From the NCBI GenBank assembly GCA_902583075.1, contig CACHUN010000002.1, forward strand, positions 27,501-91,500: a stretch of DNA of 64,000 nucleotides, read 5' to 3'. The stretch is from an uncultured Pelagibacteraceae bacterium (GTDB lineage: Bacteria > Pseudomonadota > Alphaproteobacteria > Pelagibacterales > Pelagibacteraceae). The notes below the pieces were generated by a model. That model saw only the letters and a list, made by a program, of their open reading frames with translations. It had not been told where the DNA came from and did not search any database. Every line of letters begins with the position of its first letter. The stretch's first letter is position 1. Below, piece by piece: positions 36,956 through 45,993 of the stretch. Position numbers and translations under genes: made by a program.

Positions 36956-38177
36956 GAAAAAGCTAGACTTATCTTTAGGCAGAACTTTTAATCTTTTAAA
37001 AAAACTGGGTAATCCTCAAGATAAATTAAAAAATGTTATAACAGTTGTTGGAACTAATGCAAAAGCAAGTATGTGCTATAGTCTTAAGTCAATACTAAAC
37101 CAAGCTGAATATAAAACTAATCTTTATACTTCTCCCCACCTACTCTCTTATACGGAAAGATACGTTTGTGATGATAAAGAGATCAATGAAGAAGATTTAA
37201 TAGAATTGCTGACTGGTGTTGAAAAGACTTTAGGAGATGACAATGCAACATTATTTGAAATTTTAACTTGTGCATTTTTAAAATTTGCTGAAAATTTCAA
37301 AGATAATATTAATATTATAGAAGCAGGGTTATTTCATCAATTTGACAGTACAAATGTATTTAAGGAAAATTTAATGACGCTCATTGGTGTTATTCACAAT
37401 GATCACTTTCAATGGCTTGAAAATAAATCAATTGAAGGGGTAATATATGAAAAAACAGCTAAGCTCTTAAACTCAAATATATTTATTAATAAACAAGTCA
37501 ATAACGAAATAAGAGATAAAATAGAAAAATCATTGGAAAAAAATTCGTCAAATAAATATTTTTTTGGAAAAGATTTTAATATTGCAAAGTCCGAGAACGG
37601 ATTTATTCAATATCAAGATCAGTTAGGAGAATTATTATTACCTGAACCAAGTATTCTTGGAGATCATCAGCTTTATAATATTAGTACTTCAATTGCTGCA
37701 TCAAGAAAGATTTTTAATATTAAAGATGAAAATATTATAGATGGTATCAAAAATGTATCATTAAAAGCTAGACTTGAAGAAATAAAATCAGGTAAATTAA
37801 AAGATATTGCTGGGAATAATAAACTAATAATAGATGGAGGTCACAATATTAGCGCAAGTGTTTCTATTGCTAATTGGGTAAAAAATCAAAATGCTGAAGT
37901 AAATCTTATCGTAGGCATGATGAAAGATAAAGAACATGTAGAATTTATAAAAGCTTTTGAAAATATAGTAAATTCAATTACTTTAATTGATATTCCTAAT
38001 CAGGATGGAGCAATATCAAAGGAAGATTTTAAAAAAAAGTTAGATAATTTAAAATTAAATCTGAAACTTTCTAGTAACATTAAAGAAAGTATAAAATCCT
38101 TATCAAAAAATGAAAACACTGTTATACTCTGCTTAGGTTCACTATATCTTGCTGGAGAAATTTTAAGTTTAAATTAA
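36912..38177 (+). CDS. folC: Bifunctional folylpolyglutamate synthase / dihydrofolate synthase
   Basis: KLDLSLGRTFNLLKKLGNPQ, TVVGTNAKAS, YTSPHLLSYTER; follows accD. Confidence 0.93.
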   Translation: MKLQKLISKLEKHHKKKLDLSLGRTFNLLKKLGNPQDKLKNVITVVGTNAKASMCYSLKSILNQAEYKTNLYTSPHLLSYTERYVCDDKEINEEDLIELLTGVEKTLGDDNATLFEILTCAFLKFAENFKDNINIIEAGLFHQFDSTNVFKENLMTLIGVIHNDHFQWLENKSIEGVIYEKTAKLLNSNIFINKQVNNEIRDKIEKSLEKNSSNKYFFGKDFNIAKSENGFIQYQDQLGELLLPEPSILGDHQLYNISTSIAASRKIFNIKDENIIDGIKNVSLKARLEEIKSGKLKDIAGNNKLIIDGGHNISASVSIANWVKNQNAEVNLIVGMMKDKEHVEFIKAFENIVNSITLIDIPNQDGAISKEDFKKKLDNLKLNLKLSSNIKESIKSLSKNENTVILCLGSLYLAGEILSLN

Positions 38178-38491
38178 ATATTTTCTTTTATCCAAGAAAC
38201 AATTTCACTTTTTGGAACTGCCCCAACCTTAGTTGAAACATGATTTCCATCTTTCATCAGAATCATCGTAGGGATTCCTCGAACACCATATTTTGTTGGC
38301 GTATTTGGCTCTTCATCAATGTTATGTTTTGCTACAGATAATTGGTCAGACATTTCATTTGAAATTTCTTCCAAGCTGGGAGCCACCATATGACACGGAC
38401 CGCACCATTCTGCCCAAAAATCACAAATTAAAACCTTATTATCTTTAACTAATTGATCAAAACTTTCGTCTGTAGATTTTACTGTTGCCAT
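38174..38491 (-). CDS. trxA: Thioredoxin
   Basis: DFWAEWCGPCHMVAPSLEEI. Confidence 0.96.
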   Translation of the reverse strand: MATVKSTDESFDQLVKDNKVLICDFWAEWCGPCHMVAPSLEEISNEMSDQLSVAKHNIDEEPNTPTKYGVRGIPTMILMKDGNHVSTKVGAVPKSEIVSWIKENI

Positions 38492-38557
38492 GTAAGTTTT
38501 ATATAAATTAATTTTATTTATTCAATAGTTAAAAATGCGTAAATTTAATTTTATACA

Positions 38558-39991
38558 TCAAACATTCTCGTATTTTTTTTGAATAGACATTGCATAGGTA
38601 TTAAATTCATCTAAAAGAGCTAATTTCTCGTTGTCATTTTCATTAGTATATTTTTCTCTTAAAGTATCAATTTCGTTGTATAAAGTGGGTATTGTCCACC
38701 ATTTCTCTTTTCTTTCACTTAGTATTCTTTGAGCAATTTCTCTCCTGATAGATTTATACATTGCCTCTGGCAAAACTTCTGGGGCCTCTTGAAATATAAT
38801 TTTTTTACCAAATCCAACTAATCTATCATCATCAAATCTATCTAATAAGTTTAACTTTTCTTTCCAAGGTGCCGCATGCCAAGTTGGGAAAAGAGAAGTG
38901 TCTTTGTTTGAAGTAAATTTTGTATAAATACTCTCTTCTGCGTAAATATCTTCCTGAGATTTTGATTGCTCTTTTTCTTCTGCAACTTCTCTTAGGGCTG
39001 TTAAAATATTTTGAGAGAACTGTTCATTATTTTGAATAAATTCTGCTCTTTTTTTAATTACGTTTTTGTCAAGTTTGTTATAAGGCTCCACATTCATTCC
39101 ATATTTGCCATCAATGATGATTGGTGCTTTATTTGAACGTATAGTTCTTAAAAATTTTGGAGATTTTTTCATCTCTGTTTTTAATTCGTTTATTGATTTA
39201 TTAATTAAAGGTTGAATTTCTGTTCTCAAATCAATGGAGTAATACCATCCTTGATAAATTGGGTGCATACAATGTTTTGGATGTAATGGTACAACTAAAT
39301 GAAGTCTGGATTTGCCATAATAATATTCATTTAAAGTAACAATATCTCCTTTTTTCATTATAGTTTCGGTATCTGATTTATTTGCAGTCCTTAAAAAAGA
39401 TTCCCAAGTATGCTCTTGTTTATTTTTAACAATCTTTAAAATTTTTGCGGTTAATTCGGCATCAGCAAGTGCTGAGTGAGCGTCACTTGCATCAATTCCT
39501 TGCATTTGAGCTAAAGATGCAAGTTTAAATACAGGGTTATTTTTTTCATTAATTTCTGTTTCTAGGATTGTAGGATCAACTGCATAAGCAGCTCTTGCAA
39601 TGTTGATACCATCATGTCTTTTATTTGGTGCTGCATTAGTAATGTAAGGATATCTAATATTTTTAAAAAATTCTTTCCTTATCATCTCTTCATCAAAATT
39701 AAGGCTGCTCCAACCTAAAAATATTGCAGGACTCCATTTTTTAAATATTTTCTCAACTTCACCCAACATCTGATAGTGACTTAAGTTTGTTTGTGTTAGT
39801 TGTTTGATTGATGTCTTGTTGACTATTAAGGCCATCGCCTGAAATATCTCTCCTTCAGGCAAGCTACATCTTAGATTAAATCGATCTTTCTCTTTGAAGT
39901 TTTCATCGACTAAAATTCCACCAATTTCAATTATGCTACCGAAATCGGTACTTGCACTTGATGATTCTATGTCCCAAATTGCTAAATTCAT
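38558..39991 (-). CDS. sbcB: Exodeoxyribonuclease I
   Basis: DEDD exonuclease motifs: WDIESSS, WSSLNFDEEMIRKEFF, DAHSALADAELTAKI; full-length ExoI architecture. Confidence 0.93.
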   Translation of the reverse strand: MNLAIWDIESSSASTDFGSIIEIGGILVDENFKEKDRFNLRCSLPEGEIFQAMALIVNKTSIKQLTQTNLSHYQMLGEVEKIFKKWSPAIFLGWSSLNFDEEMIRKEFFKNIRYPYITNAAPNKRHDGINIARAAYAVDPTILETEINEKNNPVFKLASLAQMQGIDASDAHSALADAELTAKILKIVKNKQEHTWESFLRTANKSDTETIMKKGDIVTLNEYYYGKSRLHLVVPLHPKHCMHPIYQGWYYSIDLRTEIQPLINKSINELKTEMKKSPKFLRTIRSNKAPIIIDGKYGMNVEPYNKLDKNVIKKRAEFIQNNEQFSQNILTALREVAEEKEQSKSQEDIYAEESIYTKFTSNKDTSLFPTWHAAPWKEKLNLLDRFDDDRLVGFGKKIIFQEAPEVLPEAMYKSIRREIAQRILSERKEKWWTIPTLYNEIDTLREKYTNENDNEKLALLDEFNTYAMSIQKKYENV

Positions 39992-40114
39992 ATTTTTACC
40001 TTAAATTAGCTTTGTTTTGATGGGTTTTTGGAAAGTTTTTTAGGACTAAACCGTTGCATCTAAACAAGTAGCTTCTAGTTAGTTTTATCTCTTCTATGAA
40101 ATGGTCTGTTAAAG

Positions 40115-40801
40115 TCAAGCTATATTATTCATCTCGTAAAATTTTTTGACCCTGCCTAAGAATAAATTTTGATAAATCTCTAATTCTGCACCTTCAATTT
40201 TAAATTCCTGAAACAAAATATCTTTTGTACAAAGTAAAATTATCCCAGCTTTCATCTTTGTTCCATGAACAACATCATGAGCTAGAGTATATGCTCCAAG
40301 TTGTAAAAAATAATCTTGAATATAATCTGTTTTTTTCGGTTTATTACTTTGTTTAAAATCGATAACTACATCATTACCTTGATAAATACCAATTAAGTCA
40401 GCTGTGCCTGCATATTGTTCGGGATAATACAATGTTTCTTCAATTCCATAAATTTCATCTAATTTATTATCTATACCTTTTTCAATTATTTCTTTGGCCA
40501 TGTTTTTATATTGTTCGTTACTTTCAAAAAAACTCTCATTGATGCGTCCTCTTAAGTAATCCTCTATATATGAATGCATTGATGTACCTCTTGAGGATGC
40601 CTCAGTTTTAATTCTATTTGCTTCCTTAAAACCTACCCTCTCTTTCCAATTTGCTAAAGCAGCTTTTTCCTCTTCGGATTTAGTAGCACTTAAAATTGTA
40701 GTTACACTTGGTAGTTTTTCTTCTCCTAAAGAGTATTTTCTAAAACCATCTTCAATTGATCTTGTGGACTTTGGATAGATAAATTTATTATTCCATTTCA
40801 T
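40115..40801 (-). CDS. PD-(D/E)XK family exonuclease, MGME1 / phage-exonuclease-like
   Basis: LPSVTTILSATK, ASSRGTSMHSYIEDYL, GTADLIGIYQGNDVVIDFKQSNKPK (D...DxK core), LQLGAYTLAH. Confidence 0.8.
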   Translation of the reverse strand: MKWNNKFIYPKSTRSIEDGFRKYSLGEEKLPSVTTILSATKSEEEKAALANWKERVGFKEANRIKTEASSRGTSMHSYIEDYLRGRINESFFESNEQYKNMAKEIIEKGIDNKLDEIYGIEETLYYPEQYAGTADLIGIYQGNDVVIDFKQSNKPKKTDYIQDYFLQLGAYTLAHDVVHGTKMKAGIILLCTKDILFQEFKIEGAELEIYQNLFLGRVKKFYEMNNIA

Positions 40802-40837
40802 GCATTTCTTATATGAGAAATTATATTTAAATTAAAT

Positions 40838-41935
40838 TTATTTTTTGGCTTGTCTGGGAAGATCTTCAAGTTTTTCTACATTATCTGTTTTAAGAGCTTT
40901 TTGGAACTGCTCTGGATCTTTTATATTTTCCAAAGTTCTCGTGATAGATCTTGCATCCATTCCAAACTTATTAACAACAGTCATCGCCTCTTCTAGTTTT
41001 TTATTTAAGACTATAATATTATCAAAATGTCTTGAAAACCGTGTGCTAATCGTTTTTAAATGAGTATATATTTCAGTTGCTCCCTTTTGAACTTTGAGGG
41101 ATTGAAAACCCATATGCAAAGACTGCAAGTAAGCAGATAAAGTATTTGGTCCACAAATTACAATTTTGTGTTTCCTCATTAATTCTTGGGTTAATAATTC
41201 TTTTGTGCTTGGATCTTGATACTCAGTCAATTCTTTATACAAACTTTCAGTTGGTGCATAAACGATAGCAAAATCTGTAGTTTTTGGTGGGACTATGTAT
41301 TTTTCATTTACACTTTTAGCTTTAGCTTTGAAAGCTGATGCTAATTTCGTTCTTGCATCTGCAACAGCTCTTTTATCATCTGCGTCATAACCATCAGTAA
41401 TTGCCTTAAATTTTTCAACTGGGAAATGGGAGTCAACTGGAACCATTACATCACCTTGAAGTTTAATTGCAAATTCTACATTTTCACTTGTATCCTCTTT
41501 CATTTTTACATTAGTCATGAATTGAGAGGATGGTAATAAATCTTTAATTAAAGCATCCAAACTAAATTCAGCAAGTGTTCCATATTTTTTAACACCTGCT
41601 AAAATTTTACTTATACCTTCTTGACTCTGATTCAATAACTGTACTTGTTGGTTAAAATTTCCAACTTTTTCATCTACTTTAGTTAAAGCTTCTGTCATAT
41701 CTTTAGTAACACCAGTAGAAAGATTATTAAATGAAGTAGACATTGAGCCTAATGAATTTTTAATAGTATTATTTAAAGTATCTTTTAAAGAAACAATTTC
41801 TGTCTTTAAATTAGCTATTTCCTCAACTTCTTTATTTTCAGTCTCTTCTTTAGGTTTTAGCCTTAAATTTAGATATAAAACTCCAATAGTTACACCAAAG
41901 AAAAACAGCAAGATTATCAATAGAATCGTATCCAT
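40838..41935 (-). CDS. rmuC: DNA recombination protein RmuC
   Basis: N-terminal TM, coiled coil, VPVDSHFPVEKFKAI, YIVPPKTTDFAIVYAPTESLY. Confidence 0.92.
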   Translation of the reverse strand: MDTILLIILLFFFGVTIGVLYLNLRLKPKEETENKEVEEIANLKTEIVSLKDTLNNTIKNSLGSMSTSFNNLSTGVTKDMTEALTKVDEKVGNFNQQVQLLNQSQEGISKILAGVKKYGTLAEFSLDALIKDLLPSSQFMTNVKMKEDTSENVEFAIKLQGDVMVPVDSHFPVEKFKAITDGYDADDKRAVADARTKLASAFKAKAKSVNEKYIVPPKTTDFAIVYAPTESLYKELTEYQDPSTKELLTQELMRKHKIVICGPNTLSAYLQSLHMGFQSLKVQKGATEIYTHLKTISTRFSRHFDNIIVLNKKLEEAMTVVNKFGMDARSITRTLENIKDPEQFQKALKTDNVEKLEDLPRQAKK

Positions 41936-41957
41936 AGATTTAAGATAATAGTGAGAG

Positions 41958-42635
41958 TTAAGAGCTAAGCAAGTTTAAAATTTTCTTCAAGCCTTTTTTG
42001 TTACCTAATTTTTTATTAAACATTAAAATTGCAGTACTTTTAAGAATATTACCATCTTTTAAGACTCTTAAATTATTCGCACGTAAAGTTTCTCCTGTAC
42101 TAGTTATATCTGATAAAATTTCTGATGAGCCAGTAAATGGATATACCTCCGTTGCTCCAAGAGAAGGAACTAATTTAAATTGAGTTACACCTTTTGAAAA
42201 TAAAAACTCTCTTGTAAGATTTGGGTATTTTGTTGCAACCCTCATTCTACTTTTCTTTTTATCTTTAAAATCAAAAGAAATTTCCTCTAGATCAGCAAGT
42301 GTCTGAATATCAATCCACTCATCAGGCACAGCTAATACTAAAGTTGCATGTCCATATTCTAGCTTTTTTGAAATAGTAACTTTTTTTTGGATATTTAATT
42401 CAGTTTCTTTTAATAAATCATATCCTGAAAATCCAATATCTAGAGATCCATCACCCAATCTTTCTATAATTTCTCTGGCATGTAGATAAATAATTCTAAT
42501 ATTTTTAATTTCTTTAACATATCCAAAGAGATCTCTATCACCTCTTTCTGATAGAATTTTGAGCTTTTTACTTTTAAATATATTTAAAGTGTCATTTCTT
42601 AATCGACCCTTGCTTGGAATACCAATTTTAATCAT
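41958..42635 (-). CDS. hisG: ATP phosphoribosyltransferase, short form
   Basis: IGIPSKGRLRNDTLN, DIGFSGYDLL; short HisG paired with hisZ. Confidence 0.92.
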   Translation of the reverse strand: MIKIGIPSKGRLRNDTLNIFKSKKLKILSERGDRDLFGYVKEIKNIRIIYLHAREIIERLGDGSLDIGFSGYDLLKETELNIQKKVTISKKLEYGHATLVLAVPDEWIDIQTLADLEEISFDFKDKKKSRMRVATKYPNLTREFLFSKGVTQFKLVPSLGATEVYPFTGSSEILSDITSTGETLRANNLRVLKDGNILKSTAILMFNKKLGNKKGLKKILNLLSS

Positions 42636-43677
42636 TTAAAATAATTGCACCTCCAACTGCTGGGATTTTTTTTGAAGATCCTAAATCAGAGATAAGATTA
42701 TCATAACGACCTCCATTAACATGTATTTTTTTAGAGTTTGAATTTATTGTAATTTTAAATACCATCCCAGTGTAATATTCCAGATGTCTTCCAAAAGAAG
42801 ATGAAAAAATTACATTTAATTTTGAAACCTTATCTTTTGTGATTGGAAAATAATTTTTACCAACAGTAAGATTTATTTTATTTTTTTTAAAAAAAGCGTT
42901 AAGAGTATTTGCTGCATTACTCATTTTGCAATTAATTTTTAAATATTCCCTTATAATCTTGACTACATTTTGACCTTTTACTTGTCTTCTAGGATCTTTA
43001 ATTTTGTTATCAAATCTGATCAGTATCTCTCTTAGGTAACGCCCTGCTATATTTCTGTTTTGATTTTGTTTACATAGTTTAAGGTACCTTTTTTTATCCA
43101 ATTCAACGATAGTTTCATCAACATCTGAATTGGTCTCTAAACGTCTTAACAATTCATTAAAATAAGTCTCTCGCCAAAAATGTCTTTGCAATCTAAGTTT
43201 CCACCTTTTTGGAATATCTAATTTGTTTATTAATAATTGGAAAATTTCTACATTTCCAATTGTTATGCTCCCAGACTTATATCTAAATTTATTTAAAACT
43301 TTAATTCCGGTATTTATTATTTGCTTATCATCTCTCTTTTCATCTTTGGATCCTATGATCTCGAAACCTATCTGTTCTCTTATAATTTTTTCATTTTTTT
43401 TCTGAACTTTCCTGAATGCTTGACCATTATAATATACTTTTGAGGATCTCTTTTTTTTTTGATTAAGATATTTGATACAAGAGGCAATAGTTAAGTCAGG
43501 TCTTAAACAAATTTCCTTTCCATTCTGATCCATAAATGAAAAAATTAAACTTCTAAATGACTCCCCAGATCTCTCAAGAATTAGATTTGTTGGAATTACT
43601 GTATCTAAATCTATATAATCAAATCCACTTGATTTTAAAGATTTAAGTATATTTTCAGACAAGTTTTTTGACTTCAT
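42628..43677 (-). CDS. hisZ: ATP phosphoribosyltransferase regulatory subunit
   Basis: HisRS-like fold without the synthetase anticodon domain; LRPDLTIASC, REQIGFEIIG, GGRYDNLI. Confidence 0.88.
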   Translation of the reverse strand: MKSKNLSENILKSLKSSGFDYIDLDTVIPTNLILERSGESFRSLIFSFMDQNGKEICLRPDLTIASCIKYLNQKKKRSSKVYYNGQAFRKVQKKNEKIIREQIGFEIIGSKDEKRDDKQIINTGIKVLNKFRYKSGSITIGNVEIFQLLINKLDIPKRWKLRLQRHFWRETYFNELLRRLETNSDVDETIVELDKKRYLKLCKQNQNRNIAGRYLREILIRFDNKIKDPRRQVKGQNVVKIIREYLKINCKMSNAANTLNAFFKKNKINLTVGKNYFPITKDKVSKLNVIFSSSFGRHLEYYTGMVFKITINSNSKKIHVNGGRYDNLISDLGSSKKIPAVGGAIILND

Positions 43678-45049
43678 CGATTAAATCTTTCATGGGAATT
43701 GTTTTGTTGTTCTCACCCTTTATACCTTTTAAATTTTTAATGGTCACTGTATTATCTTTAAATTCATTTTCTCCACAGATTACTGCAACTGGTAATTGGC
43801 GTTTATTTGCAAAAGTAAGTTGTTTGCCAAGATTTTTTTTGCTATCTAAAAATATTTCTGAATTAATATTGTTTTGTCTTAATAGATCTAAAATTTCGTA
43901 GTAGTTTTTTAAGTATTTTTGATCCATCACACACACTAAAACTGGTTTTTGTTCATCTAATTGAAACTGATCTAATTGCATTAATGCAAACAAAAGTCTA
44001 TCTACACCAAAACTTATACCTGTACCTGGAATATCCACTCCTTTAAATCTCGATATAAGTTGTGCATAGGCTCCGCCTGAACAAATACTCCCAATATCTA
44101 CCTCTTTACCTTTATTATTTGTAACTTTAAAATTTAAATTAGTTTCAACAATGAAATCAGAATAATACGCCAAGCCTCTGACAATTGTGAAGTTGGTTTT
44201 GACTTGATCTAAGTTTGATCCATATCCAACGACCTCAAAAAAGTCTTCTAATTCCTTGATTCCTTCTTGCGATAGTGAGTTTTTTAAATTTTGTTTCAGT
44301 TCATTTAAATCTTTAATTTTTAAATAATCTAATATATTAGAAACCTGCTTATCATTTAAGTCTGCACCTTTTGTAATAGCACCACTAGTATCTTTTCTTT
44401 CCTTTCTCAAAAGGTCCTCTACACCTTTTATTCCAAATCCAGGCTTATCAAGTTTATCAATTGCCCTAATAACTTTTAATTGTTTTTCCTCAGTTATTTT
44501 TAATTCATTTAGCAAGCCTTGAACTATTTTTCTGTTACTTACATTGATTGTAAACTGATCTTTCTCTAATCCACATTCTAAAAGTGTTGCTGAAATTAAA
44601 TTACAAAGTTCAGCGTTAGCCTGTGATGAACTAACATTTCCTACAATATCAAAATCTGCCTGCAAAAATTCTCTGTATCTTCCATTGCCAGACTTTTCGT
44701 TACGAAATACATTTTGAATAGCATATCTTTTATAAATTGATGGTAATTCTTGATTATTTTGAGCAACAAATCTTGCTAGAGGACTAGATAAGTCATATCG
44801 AAGAGTAATACTTTTATCTCCATCTTTAAATGAAAATACATCAGACATAGGATTGGCTTCATCTTCTGCTAGAAAAGATCCTATATTTTCACTTATTTCG
44901 AACGATGGTGTTTCGAGTGGTTCAGCACCAAACTTAATAAAATTATTCTCAATTACTGATAACAGCTTTTTTTTGAGAAGAAGTTTCTTATCCCAACGAT
45001 CTTCAAATCCTGAGGGCAACCCAGGTATTAATTTATTTTCTTTATTCAT
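43655..45049 (-). CDS. hisS: Histidyl-tRNA synthetase
   Basis: LIPGLPSGFEDR, LRYDLSSPLARFVA, EFLQADFDIVG. Start moved from ORF-track 45097 to ATG 45049, outside the tRNA-His gene. Confidence 0.95.
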   Translation of the reverse strand: MNKENKLIPGLPSGFEDRWDKKLLLKKKLLSVIENNFIKFGAEPLETPSFEISENIGSFLAEDEANPMSDVFSFKDGDKSITLRYDLSSPLARFVAQNNQELPSIYKRYAIQNVFRNEKSGNGRYREFLQADFDIVGNVSSSQANAELCNLISATLLECGLEKDQFTINVSNRKIVQGLLNELKITEEKQLKVIRAIDKLDKPGFGIKGVEDLLRKERKDTSGAITKGADLNDKQVSNILDYLKIKDLNELKQNLKNSLSQEGIKELEDFFEVVGYGSNLDQVKTNFTIVRGLAYYSDFIVETNLNFKVTNNKGKEVDIGSICSGGAYAQLISRFKGVDIPGTGISFGVDRLLFALMQLDQFQLDEQKPVLVCVMDQKYLKNYYEILDLLRQNNINSEIFLDSKKNLGKQLTFANKRQLPVAVICGENEFKDNTVTIKNLKGIKGENNKTIPMKDLIDEVKKLV

Positions 45050-45053
45050 TTTT

Positions 45054-45128
45054 TGGTACCCTGGCTTGGAATTGAACCAAAAACTAAAGTTCCACAAACT
45101 TTCGTGATAACCATTTCACCACCAGGGC
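45054..45128 (-). tRNA. tRNA-His (anticodon GTG)
   Basis: Reverse complement GCCCTGG-TG-GTGAAATGGTTATCAC-G-AAAGT TTGTGGA ACTTT-AGTT-TTTGG TTCAATT CCAAG-CCAGGGT-A-CCA forms a full cloverleaf with encoded CCA. Confidence 0.93.
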
Positions 45129-45138
45129 CTATTATTGT

Positions 45139-45144
45139 TTTATA
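45139..45144 (-). promoter_or_regulatory. Candidate -10 box (TATAAA) for tRNA-His / hisS-hisZ-hisG
   Basis: TATAAA on the minus strand ending 10 nt upstream of the tRNA-His 5' end. Confidence 0.4.
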
Positions 45145-45263
45145 CTAATTAGAGTTAAATTTAAATTTTAAAATAGTTAAATAGCTAGCTAGAAGCCAGC
45201 ATGAAAATGATGTCTTTTGTGAGGTACGTAAATTTTACTATTTTTAATCATGGAGGTTAAATA

Positions 45264-45283
45264 GCATTTTAAGTCTAAAATGC
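45264..45283. other. Perfect 8-bp hairpin in the cspA / tRNA-His intergenic region
   Basis: GCATTTTA-AGTC-TAAAATGC. Confidence 0.6.
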
Positions 45284-45292
45284 AAGTGTCTA

Positions 45293-45339
45293 TTGTATAG
45301 GAATATTCATAGGGTTTACCTAATTTTATTCCTATACAA
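45293..45339 (-). terminator. 12-bp-arm stem-loop downstream of cspA; terminator or structured RNA
   Basis: TTGTATAGGAAT (45293-45304) / ATTCCTATACAA (45328-45339), with a nested TAGG/CCTA stem in the loop. Confidence 0.55.
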
Positions 45340-45359
45340 AATTTTAAATGAAATAAATT

Positions 45360-45572
45360 TTAAGAAGTTTTCTTTAAATTCACTGCGCTTGGACCTTTGT
45401 CTCCATCCTGAATTTCAAATTCCACAGCGTCGTTCTCATTCAAAAAACGAAGTCCTGCTTCACGAACTGCGCTTGCATGAACGAAACAATCTTTTTCTCC
45501 GTCTTCTCTTTCTATAAACCCGTAGCCCTTCTTACCGTTGAACCACTTTACTTTTCCTTTTAATGTACTCAT
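45360..45572 (-). CDS. Cold-shock protein
   Basis: [32 protein letters not shown]. Confidence 0.97.
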   Translation of the reverse strand: MSTLKGKVKWFNGKKGYGFIEREDGEKDCFVHASAVREAGLRFLNENDAVEFEIQDGDKGPSAVNLKKTS

Positions 45573-45690
45573 ACTTTTTTTTTACTCTTTCTTTATTATA
45601 TTAAACTTAGCTAAACTTCAGCTAGCGGGATAATTATTAGATTTTAAAATTGAATGCAAGCATTTTTGCTACACGGTTTTATTTCTAAAA

Positions 45691-45766
45691 TGGTGGCTTC
45701 GGCGGGACTCGAACCAGCGACACAAGCCTTTTCAGGGCTCTGCTCTACCAACTGAGCTACGAAGCC
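45691..45766 (-). tRNA. tRNA-Phe (anticodon GAA)
   Basis: Reverse complement GGCTTCG TAGCTCAGTTGGTAGAGCA GAGCC CTGAAAA GGCTT ... GGTTCGAGTCC ... CGAAGCC A CCA. Confidence 0.96.
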
Positions 45767-45771
45767 ATTAT

Positions 45772-45987
45772 TTAAAACCTAAAAATAATTCTTCCTTTTG
45801 TCAAATCATAAGGTGTTACTTCCACTGTTACATTATCACCTTGAAGAACTCTAATCCTATTCTTCCTTAACTTTCCAGCTGTATGAGCTGTAACAATATG
45901 ATCATTTTCAAGCTTTACTCGGAACATGGCGTTAGGTAATAGATCGATTACTTTACCTTTAAATTCCAATAAATCTTGTTTCGACAA
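45772..45987 (-). CDS. infA: Translation initiation factor IF-1
   Basis: [61 protein letters not shown]. Confidence 0.98.
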   Translation of the reverse strand: MSKQDLLEFKGKVIDLLPNAMFRVKLENDHIVTAHTAGKLRKNRIRVLQGDNVTVEVTPYDLTKGRIIFRF

Positions 45988-45993
45988 ATTTTG

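Noticed and set aside
45293-45517. 74-aa ORF across the stem-loop and cspA antisense
   Set aside because: Mostly antisense to cspA and built on a structured intergenic; no support.
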